The notes: generated from the sequence alone by a model not told the origin. Positions 40,949-50,774 are shown, numbered from the stretch's first letter. The stretch: 56,046 nucleotides of DNA from Candidatus Tayloriibacteriota bacterium (GCA_016188455.1 JACPHR010000007.1:1-56046), one strand, 5' to 3'. Made by a program: numbers and translations.

Positions 40949-41285
40949 TTGCTTTCTTACTTTGAATTACGAAACTGGCGCTTCAAGAACTTCCTCCCGC
41001 TTGCCCCAACGCCAATTTAACAAAACAGATATGCAGTGATTGTCGCGTGTCCATACCCGCCTCTCTCGTCAAAACCCCTCGCGCATCTTTGGTGAAATTG
41101 GTGCGGGGACTTGCCTCAGTCCGGACAAGGCGCGCGGTTTCTTACTTCGTACATTCGTACCGATTCGCCCGCCTGCCATCGCCCAAAGCAACTTACAATA
41201 TGCGTACACGGTTACAGTGTTATAAACATTTTTATTCATCCTATCACTGCTTGTTGCTCCGGCTTTGGCGGGCAGGTAATTCGCA
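40949..41285. other. Gene-free stretch with an inverted mini-repeat pair
   Basis: No convincing coding frame. CGCCCGCCTGCCATCGCCC (from 41166) and the inverse-oriented TTGGCGGGCAGG (around 41266-41277) belong to the CCTGCC/GGCAGG repeat family also seen at 29549, 31113 and 32350. Confidence 0.4.
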
Positions 41286-41894
41286 TTACATATAATGAAA
41301 TTCCTTGAACACCTCCTCGTAGAGGCCGACTACTCTTCTCGCTTCGCGGTCGGTAATTTGAAAATTGCTGCCCTCGTGGGCAATGGCGTTTCTGACGCGG
41401 TGCGCTTCCCAGGCTTTGTCAATGGTCAAGAAATCGCTTTTCTCCACGGCTTTAAGTTTGTCGCTTACAGTCTCGCCGTGGTAACTCATCTTGGTGAGCA
41501 TCTCGTCAAGAATGATGTCGCACTCAAGAATAGAGAGTCGCCAATCGCTCGGGTTTGCCGAATCAATGTGTTGCGTGATTTTCTGCCAACGAGCGCTTGA
41601 AGGCTTTAGAGCTTCAGCCGCCCCCGAGACGCGCCCTACGGCATGAGATTCGACTCCGCTGTAACCTCGGACTTTCTCCGTCACCTCCAGCATAATCGCC
41701 CGCGTGCGGATTATGGCATAAATAATGCCGGTCAGAAAGAAAAGCGACAGCAAAATGGACAAGGGTTTGATAAATGAGAGAATGGCGGCCATCAGGGCAA
41801 GGAACGAATCCCCGCTGGGAAAATACTGGCCGGTCAGCAGGTCGTAAATCTTCTGAAAAACGTAGGCGAGATTGAAAAAATTAGTGGATTGCAT
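41286..41894 (-). CDS. Membrane protein with HEPN-like C-terminus
   Basis: 202 residues. A hydrophobic N-terminal half has one or two helices (residues ~30-63, ILSFIKPLSILLSLFFLTGI); the soluble C-terminal half contains HRVRNAIAHEGSNF, an Rx4H motif as in HEPN ribonucleases. It begins 18 bp after the gatA stop on the same strand. Whether the Rx4H motif is catalytic is unknown; it could also be a structural HEPN fold. Confidence 0.6.
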   Translation of the reverse strand: MQSTNFFNLAYVFQKIYDLLTGQYFPSGDSFLALMAAILSFIKPLSILLSLFFLTGIIYAIIRTRAIMLEVTEKVRGYSGVESHAVGRVSGAAEALKPSSARWQKITQHIDSANPSDWRLSILECDIILDEMLTKMSYHGETVSDKLKAVEKSDFLTIDKAWEAHRVRNAIAHEGSNFQITDREARRVVGLYEEVFKEFHYM

Positions 41895-41911
41895 GATGTT
41901 GGATTATTAAA

Positions 41912-43378
41912 TTATTGGCCGCCGAAAGCTCTCCCGATGGCAAACAACGTCGCCTCACCGCCAGCCGGAGCCATGAATTGCAGACCGAGCGGCAGTTGCC
42001 TGCCGGCCACTGCCGCAAAACCCGACGGCACCGAAATGGCCGGCAAGCTCGCGATATTGGCGCTGACCGTAAAAATGTCGCCGAGATACATGGCTAAAGG
42101 GTCGCTTGACTTGTCGCCGAGCTTAAAAGCGGGTGTGGGCGTGGTAGGAGTGGCGACAACGTCGACCGTCTCAAAGACCCTCGCAAAATCCGCCGTGATC
42201 ACTTCGCGGGCGTTGACCGCCTTATTGTAATAGGCGTCGTAATAACCCGAGGAAAGCACGTGCGTGCCTAAAATAATCCGCCGGCGGACTTCGCGGCCAA
42301 AACCCGCGCCTCGCGACAGCCGGTAATCCTCCAGAAGATTTTCCCCGGCCTTGTGAAAGCCGTATTTCACGCCGTCAAAACGGGCCAGGTTGGCGGAAGC
42401 TTCCGCGGGCATGATGATGTAATAGGCGGCCAGAGCGTAACCGACGGTCGGCAGAGAAATATCTTGAATCTGATGCCCGAGCTTTTTCAAAGTCGCCAGA
42501 GATTGATTAAAATTGGCCAAAACTTCCTTATCCACCCCTTGGCTTTCGGTAAAAGCTCTCGGCACGCCAACAACTAAACTTTTGACTTTTGACTTTTGAA
42601 TTTTGACTTCGGTTGAGGTGCTGTCCATCGAGTCGCGGACTTTGACGCAGTTAAAAATAATTGCCGCGTCCTCCACGGTCTTGGCAATCGGCCCAATTTG
42701 GTCAAGGGATGACGCCATGGCCATCAGGCCGTATCGGGAGACCGCGCCGTAGGTTGGTTTCAAGCCCACCACCCCGCAAAAGCTCGCCGGCTGTCTGATG
42801 GAGCCGCCAGTGTCGGAGCCGAGCGCGGCAAGCGCCATATCCGAGGCAACCGCGGTGGCGGAGCCGCCGGAGGAGCCGCCGGGAACGCGCGACGGGTCGT
42901 GAGGATTTTTCGTCGCGCCATAGGCGGAATTTTCGGTGGAACTGCCCATAGCGAACTCGTCCATGTTTGTCCGACCAAGAAACACCGCTCCGGCTTCTTT
43001 CAGTTTGGCGATAACCGTCGCGTCGTAACTCGCTATGTAATTTTCCAAAATTTTTGAAGCTGAACCGGCGCGGCGGCCTTTAATCAAAATGTTGTCTTTG
43101 ACGGCAAGCGGGATGCCAACTAAGTTGGAAAGTCCGCCCTCACCGAGCGGACTCTGGTCCGTTCGGGCGGGTTTTGAAGTTGGAAAGTTTTGAAGTTTTT
43201 TGTCCGCCTCAGCCGCTTGCTCAAGCACGTCGTCATACACTTCAAGATAGGCGTTGAGTTCTTTATTTTTCTTCGCAATTTCCTCAAGATACGTCTCTGC
43301 CAGCTCCACGGCGGAAAAATCGCCTTTTATCAAAGCTTCATGGGCCTTTTTTATGGTGAGAGTTTTTAAATCAATCAT
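41912..43378 (-). CDS. gatA: Glutamyl-tRNA(Gln) amidotransferase subunit A
   Basis: Amidase-signature enzyme that releases ammonia from glutamine to convert Glu-tRNA(Gln) or Asp-tRNA(Asn). The Ser-cisSer-Lys triad is seen in IPLAVKDNI (Lys), GSDTGGSIRQPASFCG (both Ser) and the PGGSSGGSATAVA loop. 488 residues with two repeat-encoded inserts: one of ~25 residues before LVGIPLAVKDNI (PARTDQSPLGEGGLSN core), and a KIQKSKVKS stretch from a CAAAAGT repeat. gatC lies upstream; gatB is not in the window. Confidence 0.94.
   Translation of the reverse strand: MIDLKTLTIKKAHEALIKGDFSAVELAETYLEEIAKKNKELNAYLEVYDDVLEQAAEADKKLQNFPTSKPARTDQSPLGEGGLSNLVGIPLAVKDNILIKGRRAGSASKILENYIASYDATVIAKLKEAGAVFLGRTNMDEFAMGSSTENSAYGATKNPHDPSRVPGGSSGGSATAVASDMALAALGSDTGGSIRQPASFCGVVGLKPTYGAVSRYGLMAMASSLDQIGPIAKTVEDAAIIFNCVKVRDSMDSTSTEVKIQKSKVKSLVVGVPRAFTESQGVDKEVLANFNQSLATLKKLGHQIQDISLPTVGYALAAYYIIMPAEASANLARFDGVKYGFHKAGENLLEDYRLSRGAGFGREVRRRIILGTHVLSSGYYDAYYNKAVNAREVITADFARVFETVDVVATPTTPTPAFKLGDKSSDPLAMYLGDIFTVSANIASLPAISVPSGFAAVAGRQLPLGLQFMAPAGGEATLFAIGRAFGGQ
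43123..43200. repeat. Repeat insertion inside gatA
   Basis: Contains the inverted arms AGTCCGC/GCGGACT with a 9-nt loop (43131-43153), a second GGTCCG piece, and the direct repeats AAGTTGGAAAGT (43122 and 43178 area). It encodes the extra ~25 residues between helix and catalytic lysine in GatA. Confidence 0.7.
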
Positions 43379-43476
43379 AACTAATTTAAAATTGAAAAAT
43401 CAAAATGTAAAATGACACTGTAAAATCTTAAAATTTTCAATTTTGGATTGTAATTTTGATTTTTGATATTTACATT

Positions 43477-43761
43477 TTAAAGTATTTTCTTGACGCGAAT
43501 ATAATTCCCTTCCCGCTTCGGCGCGGCGGAAAGCAGAGCTTCGGTATGAATGCCGCTCTCGTGCGGATTGGCGTCCTCCCGCATGACATTGCGAAGCAAA
43601 CCGGCCTTTTTTTCGGCAGACCCGTTGCCGGAAACTTTTTGCACTTGTTCCACATAACCCAAAATGGCATCCATATCTTTGCGCAAAGCCTCTTTCTCCT
43701 CCGGTGGCAAAGCGATGCGGCTCAACGCCGCCAAGTTTTCAATTTCTTTGAGACTAATCAT
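43477..43761 (-). CDS. gatC: Glutamyl-tRNA(Gln) amidotransferase subunit C
   Basis: 94 residues (MISLKEIENLAALSRIALPPEE...), the small subunit that stabilises GatA. ATG 43761 is the family start; the longer frame would add nine residues with no homology. The start codon overlaps the TGA of the upstream DGR reverse transcriptase as ATGA, so translation of gatC may be coupled to the retroelement. gatA follows after a 98-bp AT-rich gap. Confidence 0.9.
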   Translation of the reverse strand: MISLKEIENLAALSRIALPPEEKEALRKDMDAILGYVEQVQKVSGNGSAEKKAGLLRNVMREDANPHESGIHTEALLSAAPKREGNYIRVKKIL

Positions 43762-44774
43762 GGCTCTATGGTAACATCTCGCCCACATATTTTCAAAATC
43801 CGATTTTGTAGCCTAAAACCACTGCAGTGCGATAGAACTCCATGGTAAGATGCCAAAGATTTCAAACTGACCAGCCTAATAATCCGCCGCGCCGTTCTTG
43901 TCCGCAACACCTTATAATGCGGCAGAGAAACATAACCTAAAAAATCAACGCCTTGATGTAATTTTCTAATTTCAATTTTCCTCGGGTGCAGTTCTAAATA
44001 CAGTTTTTCTCCTAGAAATCGCTGAAGTTCCAAAATATATACTTCAAGATGATGGTGTGAGTCATCAAGAATCACGATATCATCGCAATATCTTATATAA
44101 TGTTTCGTCTTGAGTCTGTGTTTCGCAAATTGGTCAAGTTCGTTGAGATATATGTTTGCAAAGAGCTGGCTCGTTACGTTGCCAAGTGGCAAACCCTTAC
44201 TGTCCGAGACCTGAAACGAAGCAACAATTTTCTTGATAAGTTCAAATAGTTTCAAGTCGGAAACCTTTCTAGCCACAAGGAAAAGCAATACTTTATGGTC
44301 AACTGAATCAAAAAACTTTTTGATGTCGCATTTGAGCGCAAAACCTTGCTTCCTAGAGTTTTTCGTGACTTTTCGTGCAAATGATTCAAAACGCGTAACA
44401 GCCCGATGCGTGCCTTTGCCATTGCGCGAAGAGTAAGAATCATGTATAAATCCGTCATCAAACAGAAAATAAAGAGAACTATAAACGGCTTGATACAAAA
44501 CCCTGTCGCGGACACTCGCTTTGTGAATCAGGCGGAGTTTTGGGTCTTGAACGCAAAACGCTGTATATGGGTCGGGCTTCCAAGCGCCGTAAACCAGCTC
44601 ACGATGAAGAGCAAACAAATTTTCTTCCAAATGCAGTTCAAACTCGGCCACGTCCCGCTTGGAACGTTTGCCTCTGCGAAACTCCTTCCACGCCACCAAT
44701 AAATTTTCAAGAGAAATTACATCACAAAAATTAACTTTATGACGCCCCCCGACAGCACTTTGCCGATTATCCAT
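43758..44774 (-). CDS. DGR-type reverse transcriptase
   Basis: 338 residues. Motifs: the first catalytic Asp in ALKCDIKKFFDSVDH (D150), the DGR/retron-group motif LPLGNVTSQLFANIYLNELD (residues 195-214) and the active-site YCDD box in HYIRYCDDIVIL (229-232). It copies the template-repeat RNA into mutated cDNA for transfer into the variable repeat of the target gene. Gene order on this strand is target, TR, [avd antisense], RT. The start codon overlaps the 5' end of the opposite-strand avd by 36 bp; the TGA stop overlaps the gatC ATG. No upstream ribosome site is seen. Confidence 0.92.
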   Translation of the reverse strand: MDNRQSAVGGRHKVNFCDVISLENLLVAWKEFRRGKRSKRDVAEFELHLEENLFALHRELVYGAWKPDPYTAFCVQDPKLRLIHKASVRDRVLYQAVYSSLYFLFDDGFIHDSYSSRNGKGTHRAVTRFESFARKVTKNSRKQGFALKCDIKKFFDSVDHKVLLFLVARKVSDLKLFELIKKIVASFQVSDSKGLPLGNVTSQLFANIYLNELDQFAKHRLKTKHYIRYCDDIVILDDSHHHLEVYILELQRFLGEKLYLELHPRKIEIRKLHQGVDFLGYVSLPHYKVLRTRTARRIIRLVSLKSLASYHGVLSHCSGFRLQNRILKICGRDVTIEP

Positions 44775-45104
44775 GCGATTAGAATACTACACAAAGACCT
44801 GTATTGCATCGCAGGAAAACTCTCAAAGCGAGACAAGCTCGGTCTCCATGCTCGTGTAGAGACTTCTTGTATAGAAATTCTCGGACTAGCCGTAGAAGCC
44901 GCTTTCAAACCAAAAACTCAAAAAATCGGGTCTCTTGAATCTTTGCGAATCAAAGTGGAAATTCTTAAACATCTCATTCGCACCGAGCACGAGCTCGAAA
45001 TCATAGATGTTAAAACTTATCTTCGTCTTTCCGAAAAACTGGTTAAAATTTCAAAAATGACAAATGGTTGGATCAATTTTGTCACGCAAAAAGGAGCAGT
45101 ATAG
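44739..45104 (+). CDS. avd: Avd-like four-helix-bundle accessory protein of the DGR
   Basis: 121 residues, all helical: HAIRILHKDLYCIAGKLSKR, then RVETSCIEILGLAVEAAFKP and two C-terminal helices. This matches Avd/S23-like proteins, which bind the DGR reverse transcriptase and template RNA and are needed for retrohoming. It points opposite to the RT, TR and target gene, overlaps the RT start by 36 bp, and its stop lies only 22 bp from the TR, so its transcript would run antisense through the TR. The opposite orientation is unusual. Confidence 0.8.
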   Translation: MTPPDSTLPIIHAIRILHKDLYCIAGKLSKRDKLGLHARVETSCIEILGLAVEAAFKPKTQKIGSLESLRIKVEILKHLIRTEHELEIIDVKTYLRLSEKLVKISKMTNGWINFVTQKGAV

Positions 45105-45126
45105 CTCCTTTGGTTGCGAGAAATTT

Positions 45127-45240
45127 CTCGGCGAAACCGCAAGTTGTCGTTTGCGTTGCTCGGATTCCAGTAGTTGACGTTGACATTGCCATCGTTATTG
45201 AGGTTCACGCTCGGCACATTGCCGTCAACATTGCGGGAAC
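45127..45240 (-). repeat. DGR template repeat (TR)
   Basis: 114 bp aligned without gaps to the variable repeat at 45498-45611. Read on the minus strand it is rich in AAC/AAT (translation SVNLNNDGNVNVNYWNPSNA), giving maximal effect of adenine mutation. The 3' end (CTTGCGGTTTCGCCGAG) is identical in both repeats and GC-rich, the position of the initiation-of-mutagenic-homology site. A TATACT box on the minus strand (45322-45327) could start the TR transcript. Confidence 0.93.
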
Positions 45241-45420
45241 GTACTGCCCGGTTTCTTCCTGTTCACCAGATACCATTTTCACAGTATCTTGAGTTATGCA
45301 CCCCCGAGGTATATCCGGCATAGTATAAAATCGGGCAGGCAATTTCTATAAATGACCAATCGTTATTCCGCGTTGCGGAACCGATTGCACAGTCACAGCT
45401 TTATTATATAAAAAGAAAAT

Positions 45421-45457
45421 CCCTCTTCGCAAATCTTTTGAAGATTTTTGAAGAGGG
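45421..45457 (-). terminator. Terminator/hairpin downstream of the DGR target gene
   Basis: The stem CCCTCTTC/GAAGAGGG has an inner AAATCT/AGATTT helix, followed on the minus strand by ATTTTCTTTTT. It lies 30 bp past the target stop codon. In other DGRs a hairpin just after the variable repeat promotes target recognition, so it may serve both roles. Confidence 0.75.
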
Positions 45458-45486
45458 ATGCAAGGGAACAAGGCACAAGGTCAAAG

Positions 45487-46266
45487 CTAAACGATTGCTC
45501 GGCGAAACCGCAAGCTGCCGCCTGCGTCGCCCGGATCCCAGCCGCGGACGCCGACATCGCCATCGCCATCGAGGCCCACGCTCGGCACAACGCCGCCAAC
45601 ATCGCGGGAACCGGGACAAAGAGTAATAACTGTTCGGTCCAGATGCTCTTTTCGCTCTAGGAGATAGACATCCCCGTCAACCAAGCGCTCCGGCAGTGTT
45701 GTGGTAATCCAACCTCGGTCCCAGGTGTCTTGACTTGAAAGGTTTTTCTTCTGCTCTTCATCAAAACCATCAGGGGCCTCGGAAACATCTGCGACCCAGA
45801 TACCGTAAGTACCACTACGGATATGTTGGGGAATGCCGGCATTAAGATTATCCGTCCACTGCCACCATTTATCGGCACAGCGTTTTTTGTAAACGCTTGC
45901 GATGCGCTGCGGCCGATTTGAAACATCGGCGTGCATAAGGATGAGGCGGGCCGGATACGCGTGAGGTGTAGGAATTTCCGTCTCGCCCAGAGAGCATGTA
46001 ATGCCGTACCAGTCACGGTAGTATTTCTGCCAGCGCTCGGCTTCCGGGTGTGGAATGATTATCCGCTTGGGAAGCAGGAGCTCTAAAGCAGCCGCCACCG
46101 CCTCGGTGATGACCGAAGATTGCCCGACAAATTGCTGGGCATAAGCGGGCGGCAATCGCCTCAAAAAAGGCGTAACGCCGCGCAGAGCGGCAGAGTTGAT
46201 TTCTTGGATTTGTCCCGGATCAATGCCGAGAGCCGGTTGTTTTTCTAAGACGCTCGCATTTTTCAT
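45487..46266 (-). CDS. DGR target protein with C-terminal variable region
   Basis: 259 residues from ATG 46266 (AAAGGAAG ribosome site upstream). The last ~38 residues are the variable region, ending GSLRFRRAIV, four residues past the IMH. The C-terminal half (GTYGIWVADVSEAPDGFDEE, LVDGDVYLLERKEHLDRTVI) is compatible with the C-type-lectin/formylglycine-enzyme fold used by DGR targets, although that fold is inferred. The N-terminal half is helical, with LPPAYAQQFVGQSSVITEAV. No signal peptide or membrane helix is present, so it may act inside the cell or in a complex. Confidence 0.85.
   Translation of the reverse strand: MKNASVLEKQPALGIDPGQIQEINSAALRGVTPFLRRLPPAYAQQFVGQSSVITEAVAAALELLLPKRIIIPHPEAERWQKYYRDWYGITCSLGETEIPTPHAYPARLILMHADVSNRPQRIASVYKKRCADKWWQWTDNLNAGIPQHIRSGTYGIWVADVSEAPDGFDEEQKKNLSSQDTWDRGWITTTLPERLVDGDVYLLERKEHLDRTVITLCPGSRDVGGVVPSVGLDGDGDVGVRGWDPGDAGGSLRFRRAIV
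45498..45611 (-). repeat. DGR variable repeat (VR)
   Basis: Differs from the TR at 23 of 114 positions. 22 are adenine in the TR coding strand (20 A to G, 1 A to C, 1 A to T) and one is T to G. 16 codons change the residue, mostly Asn to Asp, Gly, Val, Ser or Arg. The first and last blocks are identical. Confidence 0.95.
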
Positions 46267-46324
46267 ACGCGCTTCCTTTCTTATGTTCTCCGGCGAGCCG
46301 CATCTGCGACCGCTTTGTGTTTAA

Positions 46325-46375
46325 GCCGGGGAATTTTGTCCTGAACATCTTATGTGAAGGACAAAATTCCCCGGC
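46325..46375. other. Long hairpin between divergent genes
   Basis: Perfect 18-bp arms (GCCGGGGAATTTTGTCCT and its complement) around a 15-nt loop, between the DGR target promoter region and the second PaaX/Cas2-like gene. It has no T-run. Confidence 0.65.
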
Positions 46376-46445
46376 CAACCTTTGTTTGCAAGGTACTCCA
46401 ATAACTAGAACAAGTTTAACGCAATACTATTATTTTGTCAATATA

Positions 46446-46481
46446 CATACATTATTCACTATAGTTTATAATACATGTATG
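46446..46481. promoter_or_regulatory. Palindromic operator/promoter of the second PaaX/Cas2-like gene
   Basis: The imperfect palindrome with arms CATACAT/ATGTATG and a CACTATAG core contains TATAAT (46467-46472), 7 nt before ATG 46479. The same layout occurs at 8673-8716, so autoregulation and leaderless translation are likely in both. Confidence 0.7.
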
Positions 46482-47048
46482 GGAATAATGGAAGAAAAAT
46501 CAAGACAGAGGACTCAAAAGCACGTCATCCAAAAAGCCATCCTCAAAATTGTGGCGGCGGCTGGCGTTTTAAGCATAGCTCTTGTCGCTCCAAACGCTTT
46601 GCAGACATTACGCGCGTTCGGCTTTGACCCGCGCAAACGCCGCAACGAAAGCGTCAATAACTCCAGAATACGACTGGTCAAAAACGGCTTGCTGGAATAT
46701 ACCAACAAAGGTCTACTGAGGCTGACGCCTAAGGGCGAGGCGAAACTCCGGCAACTGGAACTCTATGAATACAAAATCAAAAAACCGAAACGGTGGGACA
46801 AAAAGTGGAGAGTGCTTATCTTTGACATTAAGGAAGAAAGGCGGTCTACACGGGACAAAATACGCCGCACCTTGGTTGCCATCGGTTTCCTGCGCTTGCA
46901 GGACAGCGTATGGGTCTATCCCTACGACTGCGAAGACCTCATCACCTTGCTCAAAGCCGATTTCAAAATCGGCAAAGACGTTTTGTACATAATCGCTGAC
47001 TCCATAGAAAACGATTCCTGGCTCAAAAAGCAATTCAACCTGTCTTGA
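46479..47048 (+). CDS. PaaX/Cas2-like winged-helix regulator (second copy)
   Basis: 189 residues, closely similar to 8712-9290 over the whole length (shared KKPKRWDKKWRVLIFDI and DSVWVYPYDCEDL), with a winged-helix-like N-terminus and a Cas2/PaaX-type C-terminal domain. ATG 46479 gives an N-terminus MGIMEEK parallel to the MGKMEQE of the other copy. Not linked to CRISPR. It lies next to the DGR, but functional connection is not shown; flanked by palindromes at 46446 and 47066. Confidence 0.8.
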   Translation: MGIMEEKSRQRTQKHVIQKAILKIVAAAGVLSIALVAPNALQTLRAFGFDPRKRRNESVNNSRIRLVKNGLLEYTNKGLLRLTPKGEAKLRQLELYEYKIKKPKRWDKKWRVLIFDIKEERRSTRDKIRRTLVAIGFLRLQDSVWVYPYDCEDLITLLKADFKIGKDVLYIIADSIENDSWLKKQFNLS

Positions 47049-47065
47049 GCCATCTTTACGGTTAT

Positions 47066-47099
47066 ACACGCATTATTCACTATAGTGAATAATGCGTGT
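47066..47099. repeat. Perfect 34-bp palindrome downstream of the second PaaX/Cas2-like gene
   Basis: ACACGCATTATTCACTATAG plus TGAATAATGCGTGT is its own reverse complement. The core CACTATAGTG matches the downstream palindrome of the first copy at 9357-9394. Confidence 0.9.
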
Positions 47100-47193
47100 T
47101 GGAATATATAAGCAACACACAAAGAGTGGCGGCAAACAAAAAGTGCCGCTACCAAGAGACATGCCATGAAAACGAGACCGAGTACTCCGATTT

Positions 47194-49293
<2,100 letters not shown>

Positions 49294-49423
49294 TTAAGAG
49301 CGACCCCTCCCCGCAGAGCAGGGCAGGGTGTTTTATTCGTAGCCATCCGCCCGGATGGATGGGACATTCCCCCATTCGGACAGGTTCGTTGCATTCGTAT
49401 CATTGTTATATTGGTATGTTTGT

Positions 49424-49954
49424 CTAATAGGTTACGCGCAAGCCGCGTTCAACATAGGTCGGATTGCCCGTATCGCAAGTGTTGTGACCGCGCGATTCAA
49501 TGGTGGTCAAGCTGAAACCATCGCCGTCAGAATCGTTTTTGGCCACCGTAACATCGGCGCAGACAGGCGCGCCTAAACTAAATGAACTGACGGCATTGCG
49601 GGTATCTCTATATCCCGGAATAGGGGTAATATTTTGCTCGGCGCAGATAATTGGAGCACCGGGCGGTGAATCGGTTGAAGTGGCAAAAGCGCCTTTCAAA
49701 TCCCAATACAGAGCGCATTCGGCGCCGGAATCGGAGGCGTAAAAAGCGCTCAGCGATTCTCGGCCGAAAGACGACAAAACGACCTCGCGAAGGGCGATGC
49801 TCCAAATGGCGACCGCCACCGAAAGCAGAACGCTGGAGGCCAGAATAGCGAACAAGAGGGCGAAGCCGCGCCGCGGCGGCGCGGCTGAATCACGAATCAC
49901 GAAGCATGAATCATGATGAGGCCTTTTTTTCTCCTTTCTTTTTCTCCTATTCAT
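49424..49954 (-). CDS. PilX-like pilus assembly protein
   Basis: 176 residues from ATG 49954. A proline/arginine-rich leader precedes a hydrophobic N-terminal helix (GFALLFAILASSVLLSVAVAIWS), then a secreted domain with cysteines and an FYASDSGAECALYW segment typical of PilX N-terminal regions. Part of the minus-strand pilin operon 53290-49424. The extreme N-terminus is encoded by GATTCATGA-type repeats. Confidence 0.68.
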   Translation of the reverse strand: MNRRKRKEKKRPHHDSCFVIRDSAAPPRRGFALLFAILASSVLLSVAVAIWSIALREVVLSSFGRESLSAFYASDSGAECALYWDLKGAFATSTDSPPGAPIICAEQNITPIPGYRDTRNAVSSFSLGAPVCADVTVAKNDSDGDGFSLTTIESRGHNTCDTGNPTYVERGLRVTY

Positions 49955-49999
49955 AATTCCCGATTCGTTATTCATGATTCTTCATTCTTGATTCTACCC

Positions 50000-50635
50000 C
50001 TACTGCGCCGGATACCAGTTAAAAATTCTCTCATTGATGACTACGCTTTTTTGAAGCAGACCGGTTTGCCAAGACACCGTGACCGCCAGGTCGGCTTCGC
50101 CGTTTAGGTCGCTCCCGACAGCAATAGGCGTAATGATAAGCTTCCTTGTAAATATACTGTCCTGTAAATTACCGACAGGGTCGCCGTTGCCATTGTCCCT
50201 ATGGTCACCGTATATGCCAGTTGATGGATCAAAAGTGAGCTGGCAGGGTCTCAATTTGGGATTGCCCTTATCATCACAATCAATAATTCGCCCGGCATTC
50301 ACATCGATACCGCATTCAGTTGATTTCTTGCAAGTTTCCAAACCCTTCAACCAATCCCCAGTTCGGGAACGACCGATTAAATTATTGTTGTCGCGGATAT
50401 TGCGCACGTATTCAATCGCCTCTTGAGCCAGATAAAAAGCCGTTACCTGGTCCCGAGCGTAAATTGAACTGTTGAGACCGCGCTGAGCCAAAGTCAAAGG
50501 CGCCACCACCACCACCGAAAGTATGGCGATGGCCACGATGGTCTCCACAATTGAGAAGCCTCTTGCCCGATGCGAAAATTGCGAATTAGCACGCGAATGC
50601 CGCGAACGAAGAATCGGCCTTCGTGTCATTCGCAT
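50000..50635 (-). CDS. Prepilin (PilV-like)
   Basis: Type IV prepilin with the class III leader site ARGFSIVETIVAIAILSVVVV followed by a long exposed domain; 211 residues from ATG 50635. The frame extends upstream to 50821, but that part is made of tandem short repeats and would give an abnormally long leader. AFYLAQEAIEYVRNIRDNNN is typical of PilV-like proteins. Cleaved by the PilD encoded upstream. Confidence 0.72.
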   Translation of the reverse strand: MRMTRRPILRSRHSRANSQFSHRARGFSIVETIVAIAILSVVVVAPLTLAQRGLNSSIYARDQVTAFYLAQEAIEYVRNIRDNNNLIGRSRTGDWLKGLETCKKSTECGIDVNAGRIIDCDDKGNPKLRPCQLTFDPSTGIYGDHRDNGNGDPVGNLQDSIFTRKLIITPIAVGSDLNGEADLAVTVSWQTGLLQKSVVINERIFNWYPAQ

Positions 50636-50770
50636 GAATTCGTATATTGGCATCGCTATTTTTTGCATGGATTCGTAGTCTCGCATCGCTTTATTTCGCG
50701 TCATTCGCGTGAATTCGCAGATTAGCATCGGTTTTTTAGCGTCATTCGCATGAATTCGCAGGTTCGTGTC
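50560..50770. repeat. CATTCGC/GAATTCGCA degenerate tandem repeats
   Basis: A unit like CATTCGCATGAATTCGCAG with ATTAGCATCGCT recurs about four times here, and again at 51975-52020 and 52395-52440. It makes up leader or linker sequence of three pilin genes. Confidence 0.7.
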
Positions 50771-50774
50771 GCTA

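Noticed and set aside
45017-45217. A 66-residue minus-strand gene over the template repeat
   Set aside because: Its Asn-rich translation is the TR read in the VR frame and it runs antisense into avd; TRs are not translated in known DGRs.
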